DNA of 64,000 bases from a virus: positions 1 to 64,000 of the IMG/VR virus record IMGVR_UViG_3300017991_000090, one strand, 5' to 3'. The position numbers and the translations under genes were made by a program. Below the pieces are notes generated by a model. It was not told where the DNA came from. It made no database searches and worked only from the letters and a program-made list of their open reading frames with translations. Below, in pieces: positions 17,912 through 25,567 of this stretch. The stretch's first letter is position 1. The number at the start of each line of letters is the position of its first letter.

Positions 17912-19867
17912 CTATGTATGCACTGGAATTAAATTAGCAAACTGTTCGTCAAATTTCTTTTCAGCCTCTACGAGCTTATGAATCTTTTCATACCTGGTGG
18001 CGTCATCTGTCATATTACCATTCAACGCGGTATCGGCAGCAACTTCAGGCCATTTGTTAACCTGTTCACCAGCACTGTCGGCTGTATTTGCTTCACTGAG
18101 AAACAGTATTATTTGATATACAAGTTCAAACATATTGCGGCGCTTATACGCATCAGTCATTCCGGTCGCAAGATTACCATGGCAGATGTGACCGTCATGC
18201 CATACATGGGGCGCCTGCATTGCCTGAGAAAATGCATCAATCTGATATTTAGTGTTCTTGATATTGACAGTTTTACCGACATCATATTCGTTGCTGTGCA
18301 TGCCGATCGCTATCTGGAATGTTCCAATGTCATGCCATCTGTCTGTCCGCTCATCCTGAACATAGATGTTATGGGTATAAACATACACCACATTGTCACG
18401 CACCACAATAGAGCTCACCTTGTCAATCGCAAGAGTTTCATCATAATTGCTCTGAGCCTTATCACGCTCATCCTGCATAAATTTACTTTCATCGAAGTAT
18501 GAAATCTGTTCATGGAACTTCTGGAAAATCTTCGCATGCTCCATGGCTTTAGCAAGATGTTCCTTATACTTCTTACGGTGTTCATCACGCTTTTTCTTAA
18601 GCTCATCAATAATAATTTTGGAGTTACTGACGCTAAATTTAACATAGTCCTCCCGATTGTCAGTATGCATCTGTTCAAGATATGCATTATCAATTTCCTG
18701 AAGCGCTTCATAAGACAGGCTGTGATTATACCGTCTGGTAAACTCAGAAAGAGAAGTTTTGTAGAAATCCGTCTTGCTGAAATCAACCATACAGTATACA
18801 ATACATCTATCCTTTAGCGCCCATACCACATTGGTAGCAGTGTCTTTGTACACCTCGTCATATTTATATAAAGAGGTATTCTGACGCTTAGCAAGTATCT
18901 CATCAACCTGCTTATTCTTTTCTTCATCGGTCAGGTCTTTATCTTTCCTTATCATCTCGATTTTTAAATTGTCATCACCATCGCTTGTAGGAGCATACAG
19001 TTCTGAAACATTATGACCGAAACATATCATGCTTTTGTGGGTATTATAAATAAACCCGGAAGCATATTCAGCACTGATTAAAAAAAGAGTATGATATTCT
19101 ACCTGGGCCAGCTTGTAATCATTCTTCATTTCATGAATAACATAATGCGCAAGAAGTGAATTCTTAATAATGACGATATTTCTTTTAAGAGTTGTGGCGA
19201 CATCGTCTACAGCACGCTTAATACCTGAATTCATAGAATGGCCAATTGATAAAATATGAAAGCCTTCACACGTATAATCATCATACACTTCAGCGCTTTT
19301 TTTACGAGCAATTATATTAATAAACTCGTCGATTTTCTGCTGCTGTTTACTGATTTTTGGCTCTTCTTTTTTCTTGGGCTCTTCTTTCTTTTCCTGCTGA
19401 GCTGCCTCGCCTGCCACCTCGGCCGGAACAGCTTCACCGGTTCCAGTTGCCTGTACCGCCTCCTGTGTGGGCTGGTTTGGCTGTGGGTTTAATATTTCAG
19501 ATATTTTTACTTTAATATTATCAATATTAAATCGTGCGCCACTTGGCCCCATGGACTTTACAGCCTCATACTGTGAAACTGCTTTTGCATCTTCGCCGGT
19601 AATTTCATCGAGAATCTCGTCATCTGACCAATAGATATGTATAATAGTTCTCATATCCATTACAGTTGAGTTAACAATAATAGGCGTATACTGTGGTGCT
19701 GCATTACTCAATTGCTCCCACAATTTAGCCAACACGTTCATTATTTTATTGAACCCCACATGGTCAACGGCCGCAACGGTCTTGCCGCTTTCCAACGGGT
19801 AGTTCATTATCTCAACGCCGACTGATTCAGCAATCCATAATTCAACGAACCCGTAAGTATCATTCAT
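17912..19867 (-). CDS. E2-like (UBC-fold) protein B with long N-terminal region
   Basis: A 651-residue product with AAGGAAGGTG upstream. Residues about 145-185 form a low-complexity Ala/Glu/Lys/Pro linker, and about 395-460 are a charged coiled coil. The C-terminal part repeats the E2-like theme: strands, then A-P-H-V-W-H-D-G-H-I-C-H-G-N with C562 as candidate catalytic cysteine, followed by a helix and a Trp-containing end. The P-H-V-x-x-D-G-x-x-C step is closer to known prokaryotic E2 families than that of protein A. The N-terminal 150 residues may form a further domain. It is the first gene of the ubiquitin-like cassette, in the same order and direction as the rest. Confidence 0.65.
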   Translation of the reverse strand: MNDTYGFVELWIAESVGVEIMNYPLESGKTVAAVDHVGFNKIMNVLAKLWEQLSNAAPQYTPIIVNSTVMDMRTIIHIYWSDDEILDEITGEDAKAVSQYEAVKSMGPSGARFNIDNIKVKISEILNPQPNQPTQEAVQATGTGEAVPAEVAGEAAQQEKKEEPKKKEEPKISKQQQKIDEFINIIARKKSAEVYDDYTCEGFHILSIGHSMNSGIKRAVDDVATTLKRNIVIIKNSLLAHYVIHEMKNDYKLAQVEYHTLFLISAEYASGFIYNTHKSMICFGHNVSELYAPTSDGDDNLKIEMIRKDKDLTDEEKNKQVDEILAKRQNTSLYKYDEVYKDTATNVVWALKDRCIVYCMVDFSKTDFYKTSLSEFTRRYNHSLSYEALQEIDNAYLEQMHTDNREDYVKFSVSNSKIIIDELKKKRDEHRKKYKEHLAKAMEHAKIFQKFHEQISYFDESKFMQDERDKAQSNYDETLAIDKVSSIVVRDNVVYVYTHNIYVQDERTDRWHDIGTFQIAIGMHSNEYDVGKTVNIKNTKYQIDAFSQAMQAPHVWHDGHICHGNLATGMTDAYKRRNMFELVYQIILFLSEANTADSAGEQVNKWPEVAADTALNGNMTDDATRYEKIHKLVEAEKKFDEQFANLIPVHT

Positions 19868-19944
19868 TTGCTATATGCACCTTCCTTTCGAAAAATAATT
19901 ATCCATACCATTATAGTTATTCCATAATCAATATCGTGATAACA

Positions 19945-20274
19945 TTAATTTTGTTCATTGTGCGCCTTAATAACATTATCGCGGGTCAAGTTAAGCTTCT
20001 TCTTGAGCGCCACCCATTCTTCTATGGAGTGGCACACAAAAGCATTTACACCGCAGCTATTTAATTTGGCTATTTTAACTTTCTGGAGTTTTCTAACGAC
20101 TCCTTTTTTCTTTTTCGCTTCTATAAAAATTGCGCCGGTGAGGCAAGTCGTAAAAAAAATGTCGGGCTCACCGGCGTCACTTGCTTTCATTATTTTGAAC
20201 ACTTCGCAATACTGGTCGTATGAACGTAAGTCGCCCAGTATTATATCTTGGACTTTCTTTTCATTTTTTGCCAT
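19945..20274 (-). CDS. VRR-NUC / Holliday-resolvase-like nuclease
   Basis: The 109-residue product has the compact PD-(D/E)xK nuclease pattern: G-E-P-D38, then I-F-I-E52-A-K54 followed by a Lys-rich turn and R-K-L-Q. This is the layout of stand-alone VRR-NUC proteins common in phages, which cut branched or nicked DNA. GGTGATT lies before the ATG, inside the preceding small frame. The likely role is in recombination or replication-intermediate processing. Confidence 0.75.
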   Translation of the reverse strand: MAKNEKKVQDIILGDLRSYDQYCEVFKIMKASDAGEPDIFFTTCLTGAIFIEAKKKKGVVRKLQKVKIAKLNSCGVNAFVCHSIEEWVALKKKLNLTRDNVIKAHNEQN

Positions 20275-20360
20275 GTCTCAATCACCCATTTCGCTGCTTT
20301 TATCAGCATGTAATAAGTTCTGTATCTACCGTTTTTGTCCCGTGGCTGCTTGAACCCCAT
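20241..20360 (-). CDS. Possible 39-residue basic peptide
   Basis: A short frame whose ATG overlaps the stop of the upstream gene (TAATG) and whose end overlaps the start of the nuclease gene. The peptide is basic (rich in Lys, Arg, Tyr) and has no known motif. The ribosome binding site is weak (AAAGTGG). It may be a coupled small protein or simply a spacer; evidence is limited to gene packing. Confidence 0.35.
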   Translation of the reverse strand: MGFKQPRDKNGRYRTYYMLIKAAKWVIETWQKMKRKSKI

Positions 20361-20749
20361 TACTGGCCACTTTCTATTAAGTAATAAGAATCATCACTGA
20401 ATGGTATAAATATGCTTCTGTGCGGTTGGTTAAGAGATTGCCATATCCATCCGCCAGGAACTTTGATTATTTTATTGTGTTTATCAACCTCGGCAGACTC
20501 ACCCAGCTGAAGTCTGTAAAATCGATGTGCCGTTGCGACACTTTCTTTACTCGGCTGTGACACATATTGCCTTAATGGCTCATACTTTTTACGAGCAACT
20601 TCCACCCATTCCGTAATTTTGCGCTCTATCCACTTTTTTCTTTCTAACAGATTAAGCATAGAAGGAGGGGCGTTGTCTCTCCTAAATGCTTCTTCAGCCG
20701 CCACCTCAAGGGTCAGCTTCAGCGCTGCGTTATTGTTTATCAGATCCAT
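20360..20749 (-). CDS. Unknown protein
   Basis: A 129-residue product with a GGAGGG site. It is helical and charged at the N-terminus and ends in a beta-rich part with P-G-G-W-I-W-Q-S-L. I recognise no family. It overlaps the upstream HTH gene by 20 bases, so the two are co-translated. Confidence 0.5.
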   Translation of the reverse strand: MDLINNNAALKLTLEVAAEEAFRRDNAPPSMLNLLERKKWIERKITEWVEVARKKYEPLRQYVSQPSKESVATAHRFYRLQLGESAEVDKHNKIIKVPGGWIWQSLNQPHRSIFIPFSDDSYYLIESGQ

Positions 20750-21026
20750 CGGTTACCCTCCGTGATTTAATAATTCGATTAATTGATTGTTGAGACAGGC
20801 CAATGCGTTTAGATATATCATGCACTGTCATGCCCTGGTCATACAGTTTAATCGCAGAATTATTACGTTCAGGTATCCTCTCAAGCCTTGATGGTACTCC
20901 TAACTTTTTTCTTTGTTGCTGTACACTTTGTCGGGTTACACCGAGGTGCCTTGCTATTGCGGCGTCTGACCCATAATTATCCATCATATATTCCATTTGC
21001 TGTCTTGTAAATCTTTTGTTTGCCAA
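20730..21026 (-). CDS. Double helix-turn-helix DNA-binding protein
   Basis: A 98-residue product. It begins with TTG, chosen because a strong AAGGAGG site lies just upstream. It has two helix-turn-helix segments: A-A-I-A-R-H-L-G-V-T-R-Q-S-V (about residues 21-34) and V-H-D-I-S-K-R-I-G-L-S-Q-Q-S-I (about 68-82). Both resemble resolvase/sigma-region-4-like HTH units. It is probably a phage transcription regulator or DNA-organising protein. The targets are unknown; the inverted repeats at 39127-39167 are one place to look. Confidence 0.7.
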   Translation of the reverse strand: MANKRFTRQQMEYMMDNYGSDAAIARHLGVTRQSVQQQRKKLGVPSRLERIPERNNSAIKLYDQGMTVHDISKRIGLSQQSINRIIKSRRVTDGSDKQ

Positions 21027-21084
21027 GGAACCTCCTTTAAAAAGGTGGAAGGAGGGGCTTGCGCCCCATCCCCCCTTAATATTA

Positions 21085-21717
21085 CTACGTCCTCTTATGC
21101 AAATAATGATGCTTCAAGCCATCATGAATTACCTTCAGACGTTTATACTGCATTCCACCGCTTGCCTGTGCTCGTAAATATTTCGCAACATTACGCCGCT
21201 CGGGGGAGTCAGCATGTTGCTCAATAATATTTACACAGGTATTTGCAGCGATATTTTCATGCCGCTGCTGGGCAATCCGCGGATACAACCATCGAACTGC
21301 TCGATTGGGTGTCATGTGCTTTTCAAGGACATATCCCAGCCCGGATGCTCCATATACCGCTTCACCAGGCTTACCCTCCTTGGATGCAAAGTTCTTATTT
21401 AGCCAGGTCTTTGTATTTGTAATCACAGACGGGCTAAACTCATACTCGCCTGACCTGTCTCTGATAAGCTTCTTTAAAAGGCGATCTGCCTCTTTAGCGT
21501 TTGGAGCCATATACACCGTCAACATGTCATCAAGAGTCATGGTTAGGCGTACAGGTTTTTTCCATAAGAATATAATATTCCTTGCGTCTTTGCGCACAAT
21601 ACCATCGTGTAGCAATCGAGAACTGATTTCCGGGTTTGCCTCAATTCTACGGTGGATTTCAAACCTCAATTCCTTTGGGAATTTAGGCCTTACAGGTGAA
21701 ACTTTAGGTTTTGCCAT
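21085..21717 (-). CDS. Unknown basic protein
   Basis: A 210-residue basic product with an AGGAG site. It has many Arg/Lys/His residues and several helices; the last 60 residues are especially basic. There is no recognised motif. Basic charge and position among DNA-metabolism genes suggest nucleic-acid binding, but this is inference. Confidence 0.45.
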   Translation of the reverse strand: MAKPKVSPVRPKFPKELRFEIHRRIEANPEISSRLLHDGIVRKDARNIIFLWKKPVRLTMTLDDMLTVYMAPNAKEADRLLKKLIRDRSGEYEFSPSVITNTKTWLNKNFASKEGKPGEAVYGASGLGYVLEKHMTPNRAVRWLYPRIAQQRHENIAANTCVNIIEQHADSPERRNVAKYLRAQASGGMQYKRLKVIHDGLKHHYLHKRT

Positions 21718-21732
21718 TAGATTTTAAATCTC

Positions 21733-22299
21733 CTATCCGACAGCTTCGGCACTCATTACCATGTCGAGCTGACTGGCTATTGAATCAAGCGTGTTCAATT
21801 GATTAATACAGGCTTTGAATAGCTCCATTGTTTCACCGTACTGCTTATTCAGCCTGTTGTTTATTTCCTGCAACATCATATCTGATGCGCTGTTACTGTG
21901 ACTTTCGGCACCGGATTTTTCGGCAACCATGTCAGCAATTTTCTGAAGGTGCTTGTCAGTTAATATTTCAGTGAAATTTTCTTTCGTTGTTGGGCTCTTT
22001 TTCGGGCTTTGCTTGGCCGCTTTTCTTTGCTTCCTGATTTTCGCATGCGTTTCATTAAGAATAGTCTCGGCAAGCTTTAAATTTAATGCAAGGCCGTTCC
22101 AATGATACGGCTTCCCGTGACCCTTTCTTGAAACCGCGCCGTGCTTACGCAGAATCGGTCCCATAGTTACGTTGCGCAGAGTCTTCTCGCACATTTTAGA
22201 GAAATCCCTTATATTGCCCTTGTCAACTTTTGCCTTTACTCTTTTCAGGCGTTGCAGGACGATTTTAGGGGTTAATGTTTTTGTTGAGTGGTTGGCCAT
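21733..22299 (-). CDS. Unknown basic protein with coiled C-terminus
   Basis: A 188-residue product with AAAGGAGG upstream. Residues about 10-105 are strongly basic, with a Lys-rich linker near 90-105. The C-terminal half is a helical stretch with heptad-like spacing that could form a coiled coil. The N-terminal region has an R-N-V-T-M-G-P-I-L-R-K-H-G turn that might be a winged-helix-like unit. A nucleic-acid-binding role is possible but not shown. Confidence 0.45.
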   Translation of the reverse strand: MANHSTKTLTPKIVLQRLKRVKAKVDKGNIRDFSKMCEKTLRNVTMGPILRKHGAVSRKGHGKPYHWNGLALNLKLAETILNETHAKIRKQRKAAKQSPKKSPTTKENFTEILTDKHLQKIADMVAEKSGAESHSNSASDMMLQEINNRLNKQYGETMELFKACINQLNTLDSIASQLDMVMSAEAVG

Positions 22300-22321
22300 A
22301 ATCGGCCTCCTTTCTTAAAAG

Positions 22322-22347
22322 AAAAAAGGGCCGCATTGCTGCAGCCC
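22322..22347 (-). terminator. Intrinsic terminator after SNF2 helicase gene
   Basis: On the minus strand GGGCTGC-AGCAAT-GCGGCCC (22328-22347) is followed by TTTTTTC, between the SNF2 gene and the gene starting at 22299. Confidence 0.75.
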
Positions 22348-22374
22348 TCCGTGAATAGTAATTTGATAGAAAAT

Positions 22375-24153
22375 TTATATTTTAAAACTATCTGGTTTCT
22401 TCAATATCCTTGACCATTGAGATAGCGTCAGTGATAAATCGACCTTCTTATCAATTGCTTTGAGTATAATCTCGTCAATAGTTTTTCTGACAGCCAACTC
22501 AATAGTGGTAACACTACTGGTTTGGCCCTTTCTGTGTTGTCTTCCCTCGGCCTGGTCTTTATCTACATAGGAGTACGAGTTGTTAAAGAATACAGCGTAA
22601 TTGCTAAATTGTATATTGTGACCATGCCCCATTTTCCCAGGGTTACCAATCATCCAGTTATACTGGTCTTCTTTAAATCTTTGAATTTGTTCGAAGGCGT
22701 TATCTTTCTCATAACACGTTAAAACCCGTTCATGGCCGAACGCCTCGCCAACTTTCTTTTTTATGAGTGATATTGCCGGAACATAAGTGCTCCAAACAAT
22801 AACTTTTCTGTCGATGGGTATATTGTTTAATGTTTGTATTAACAATCTCAGCTTTGGATTTTCATTCAGATAGATGACATTTCTGTGTGTCTTGGTCTTT
22901 CCGTCATCGTCAACAAACTTACGAGTGTTGATATAAAACCCTGAAGCTATTTGTCTTAATTTCTCAGTGAGAACCAGTGCGTTATTTGCTGTAATAGTGC
23001 CTGAACAGCTCATATTACATTTACCCTTCATGTCACAATGGTCGCACATATTATCAATCATTGTGACAAGGTCTGATTTCATTTCGGTGTACATCTTTTT
23101 CTGACCTGGTTCCATATCACATGTATGCGTTTCACGTATTAATGGAGGAAGGTCAAGGCACTCTTCTTTTCTGAATCGCACTGATATGCTGCCTATTATT
23201 TTGCTTACCTTCTCTACAGAGCCGTGGTTCGGCTTCCATATATGACCATCTGGGTCAACGGTATGCATAAATTCTTTCCGGAATGACCAGTACTTCGCAA
23301 ACGGCACAGTGTCAGGGCCAAGGAATCGATACGGCATATAAAATGACATCAGATTATTAGCCGTCAGAGTTCCTGTAAGTACGTGCTTGTATTTACAGAA
23401 CTCAAACTTTTTAACAATCTCTTTCGTCTGCCTTGAGCTGGGGCTTCCTATCCTATGCGCCTCATCAAGAACAACCATATCAAAATAGTCGTCAGGAGTC
23501 ACAGACAGGACGCTGAACATCTGCTCGTAGTTTCCTATGTATATATCGTAATCAATGTTTTTCTTTTGAATGGTGTACTTTTTATTGATTACCTTATCAG
23601 CCTGTGCTTTTCCTTTTAGAATCACCCCGGTTAAATGAGGAACCTGCAACTTCATCTCTGCAAGCACGTTTGGTTTTAAATCTGACATTGTAATAATCAA
23701 CGCTTTTTTTACTTGTCCGCGCTTTATTCTATTGTCAATAGCCCACAGGTATGGGCCTGTCTTACATGTGCCACAGTCAGCTATAACAGCGCTGACATCT
23801 GGGTATGCTATACAGTTGTACATTATCTTTTGATGCTCAAGTGGGTCATAGACGCCTTTGCAATCATATTCAAATTTAATCACTTGACCGTATTGGCTTT
23901 TAATCTTTCTTATAATTTCGCGCCGTTTAATCGTGTTGGCTACTACTTGGTCAATGAGCTGTTTAACGCCTTTGCCCCATTCGATACCATAGTTTTGAAA
24001 TCTGTATATCTTGGTACCGGATCTGAGCGGAATAGATATTTTGTTGACACGAAATATCTTTTTTCCGCTCATATGTTCTTTCATTGTTTCGAGAAGCGCC
24101 CTGTCATCACATCCGATGACAAGGTTATTCTTGTCAAGAACTTCGACAACCAC
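22375..24153 (-). CDS. SNF2-family DEAH helicase/translocase
   Basis: A 592-residue product with a GTG start and a close GGAGGG site. It has the superfamily 2 ATPase set: a Walker A variant A-D-C-G-T-C-K-T-G (residues 125-133), D-E-A-H (230-233), T-G-T-L-T-A-N-N (motif III), and the SNF2-type motif VI Q-A-E-G-R-Q-H-R-K-G-Q near residue 545. Cys residues near 385-400 (C-D-H-C, then C-N-M-S-C) form a small cluster that may bind metal, which is unusual within this fold. Phage SNF2 proteins are thought to move DNA-bound proteins or remodel replication and recombination intermediates; the exact role here is not known. Confidence 0.88.
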   Translation of the reverse strand: MVVEVLDKNNLVIGCDDRALLETMKEHMSGKKIFRVNKISIPLRSGTKIYRFQNYGIEWGKGVKQLIDQVVANTIKRREIIRKIKSQYGQVIKFEYDCKGVYDPLEHQKIMYNCIAYPDVSAVIADCGTCKTGPYLWAIDNRIKRGQVKKALIITMSDLKPNVLAEMKLQVPHLTGVILKGKAQADKVINKKYTIQKKNIDYDIYIGNYEQMFSVLSVTPDDYFDMVVLDEAHRIGSPSSRQTKEIVKKFEFCKYKHVLTGTLTANNLMSFYMPYRFLGPDTVPFAKYWSFRKEFMHTVDPDGHIWKPNHGSVEKVSKIIGSISVRFRKEECLDLPPLIRETHTCDMEPGQKKMYTEMKSDLVTMIDNMCDHCDMKGKCNMSCSGTITANNALVLTEKLRQIASGFYINTRKFVDDDGKTKTHRNVIYLNENPKLRLLIQTLNNIPIDRKVIVWSTYVPAISLIKKKVGEAFGHERVLTCYEKDNAFEQIQRFKEDQYNWMIGNPGKMGHGHNIQFSNYAVFFNNSYSYVDKDQAEGRQHRKGQTSSVTTIELAVRKTIDEIILKAIDKKVDLSLTLSQWSRILKKPDSFKI

Positions 24154-24161
24154 AGTCCCTC

Positions 24162-24641
24162 CTATACCCAGTTAAAGAATCCGGTCTTTATGACATTGTT
24201 CTGTACAATGCCGACAAATTGAAGGGTTTTGTCACCACTCCAACTTTTAATATCCACAGTGAACCTGAACTCTGTGCCGCCATTTGCAGCAGGCTCTTCT
24301 TTATATTCGTTCTTTTTACGAGCATTCGCAAGCAGAGTAATGATAAATGATTTTAGATTTGAAGAAAAAAGTAATGAGTCATATCGAGACTCAGGTTTAC
24401 ATATATCATTATATATAACAGAGTTTTTCAAAGCAAGCTTTTCAAAACGTTCTGATATCTGCTTGAAGGCGTGTGCCGAGACTTCAACACCATACCCGCC
24501 GTCGCCATCAGGGCTGCCAAGCTCAGTCTTAAGCTCTTCCAACAATCTTATCTTATTGTGAAGCTCCCTTTCCAATGACCCGAGACCACTAAGGGTTTCG
24601 GCGTATCGTATATATATTTCAGTTAGGTCATTCTCAGCCAT
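24162..24641 (-). CDS. Unknown protein
   Basis: A 159-residue product with a perfect AAGGAGG site. The N-terminal half is coiled (about residues 10-45). It is followed by V-E-V-S-A-H-A-F-K-Q-I-S-E-R-F, a step somewhat like the HA-x-x-R/K-x-x-E-R signature of small phage RelE-like proteins. The C-terminal part is beta-rich. It overlaps the upstream gene by eight bases. The function is unknown. Confidence 0.45.
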   Translation of the reverse strand: MAENDLTEIYIRYAETLSGLGSLERELHNKIRLLEELKTELGSPDGDGGYGVEVSAHAFKQISERFEKLALKNSVIYNDICKPESRYDSLLFSSNLKSFIITLLANARKKNEYKEEPAANGGTEFRFTVDIKSWSGDKTLQFVGIVQNNVIKTGFFNWV

Positions 24642-25347
24642 CTGTTACCTCCTTAAAGACTATCATTCCGTATTTACAACTATCTAATGGCAGAGTACAT
24701 GCGTAGGTGTAATTATTGATATTCTTCTTATAAATTGCAAGATGTTTAATAAACTGTTCTACAGACTTCGTTCTCATATAATGGCGGCGTTTTTCAAGAA
24801 AGTAAAGCCTTTTTCTGCGACCAACAAAACTCTGGTCAACGATTGAAGCAAATAAATATCCGCTCGATAATATCGTCGGCGTGCTTCTTAAAAAAGATAT
24901 TTTTAGATTTATAATTTTATGATTAACGTATTTATTCAGATAGTGGTGTGGCAGCACCAGATTGTTACCCTCTGTAAAATATGGGGTAAATTCATTTTCT
25001 AATTTTGTACTGCGTTTGCCAAGGCTGAACTTTACGGGTTTTATTCTGAACAGCTCATCCGGTTCAGGGTTTAATCGCTCAGTATAGTACCACGCCTTCT
25101 TTCCGGCGTGCGGTGTCAATTGTTTTGGTGTCCTTATCAATACCTTACCGGCGTCGAACTGGACTTTCTTATAATATTTTCCTAACGTTAATTCGTCTCC
25201 TCCGGGTGGTTTGGCTATTAGGTTTGTACCACCCGTATCATCAACAAGAAAGAAATGTACATACTCAATATTTCCTTCTACGATACGTTGATAAATCTCA
25301 TCATCATCGATGACAATATTTTTCTTTTGGATAGTAAAAACATTCAT
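24634..25347 (-). CDS. Unknown protein
   Basis: A 237-residue basic product with AAGGGGTG upstream. It has beta-rich and helical parts, with many Tyr and Lys residues, and ends in a charged segment. I see no known motif. It is encoded between a small membrane peptide and the gene at 24641, within the DNA-metabolism block. Confidence 0.45.
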   Translation of the reverse strand: MNVFTIQKKNIVIDDDEIYQRIVEGNIEYVHFFLVDDTGGTNLIAKPPGGDELTLGKYYKKVQFDAGKVLIRTPKQLTPHAGKKAWYYTERLNPEPDELFRIKPVKFSLGKRSTKLENEFTPYFTEGNNLVLPHHYLNKYVNHKIINLKISFLRSTPTILSSGYLFASIVDQSFVGRRKRLYFLEKRRHYMRTKSVEQFIKHLAIYKKNINNYTYACTLPLDSCKYGMIVFKEVTDG

Positions 25348-25380
25348 AGCACCCCTTTAAAAAAGAGAATGGTGAAAACA

Positions 25381-25518
25381 TTATTTACGACGCTTCCACC
25401 ATTCGGCTATTTGGTGTATCCTTTTGTTAGTTTCATCAATTATTATAGTTTTAATGCTTCGTATAATTGATGCTGTTGCTGATCCAGTAATGATAACGAT
25501 AACAATGGCCTTACGCAT
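25381..25518 (-). CDS. Small single-pass membrane protein (45 aa)
   Basis: The frame encodes 45 residues and is preceded by AAGGGAGG at a normal distance. Residues 4-20 are hydrophobic (V-I-V-I-I and onwards), with positive charge at both ends, consistent with a single membrane helix or a short signal anchor. The C-terminus is Trp/Arg/Lys-rich. Many phages encode such small inner-membrane proteins; its role is unknown. Confidence 0.55.
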   Translation of the reverse strand: MRKAIVIVIITGSATASIIRSIKTIIIDETNKRIHQIAEWWKRRK

Positions 25519-25528
25519 ATACCTCCCT

Positions 25529-25565
25529 TTTTAAGTGAAACACCTCGGGGAGTGTTCACTTAAAA
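25529..25565. other. Strong inverted repeat between exonuclease gene and small membrane protein gene
   Basis: A 14-bp stem with one bulged base: TTTTAAGTG (25529-25537) pairs with CACTTAAAA (25557-25565), with an inner AACAC/GTGTT and an 8-base loop. It lies between the stop of the exonuclease gene (25568) and the start at 25518. It may act as an RNA processing site or terminator; it lacks a classical T run after the stem on the minus strand. Confidence 0.5.
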
Positions 25566-25567
25566 GG

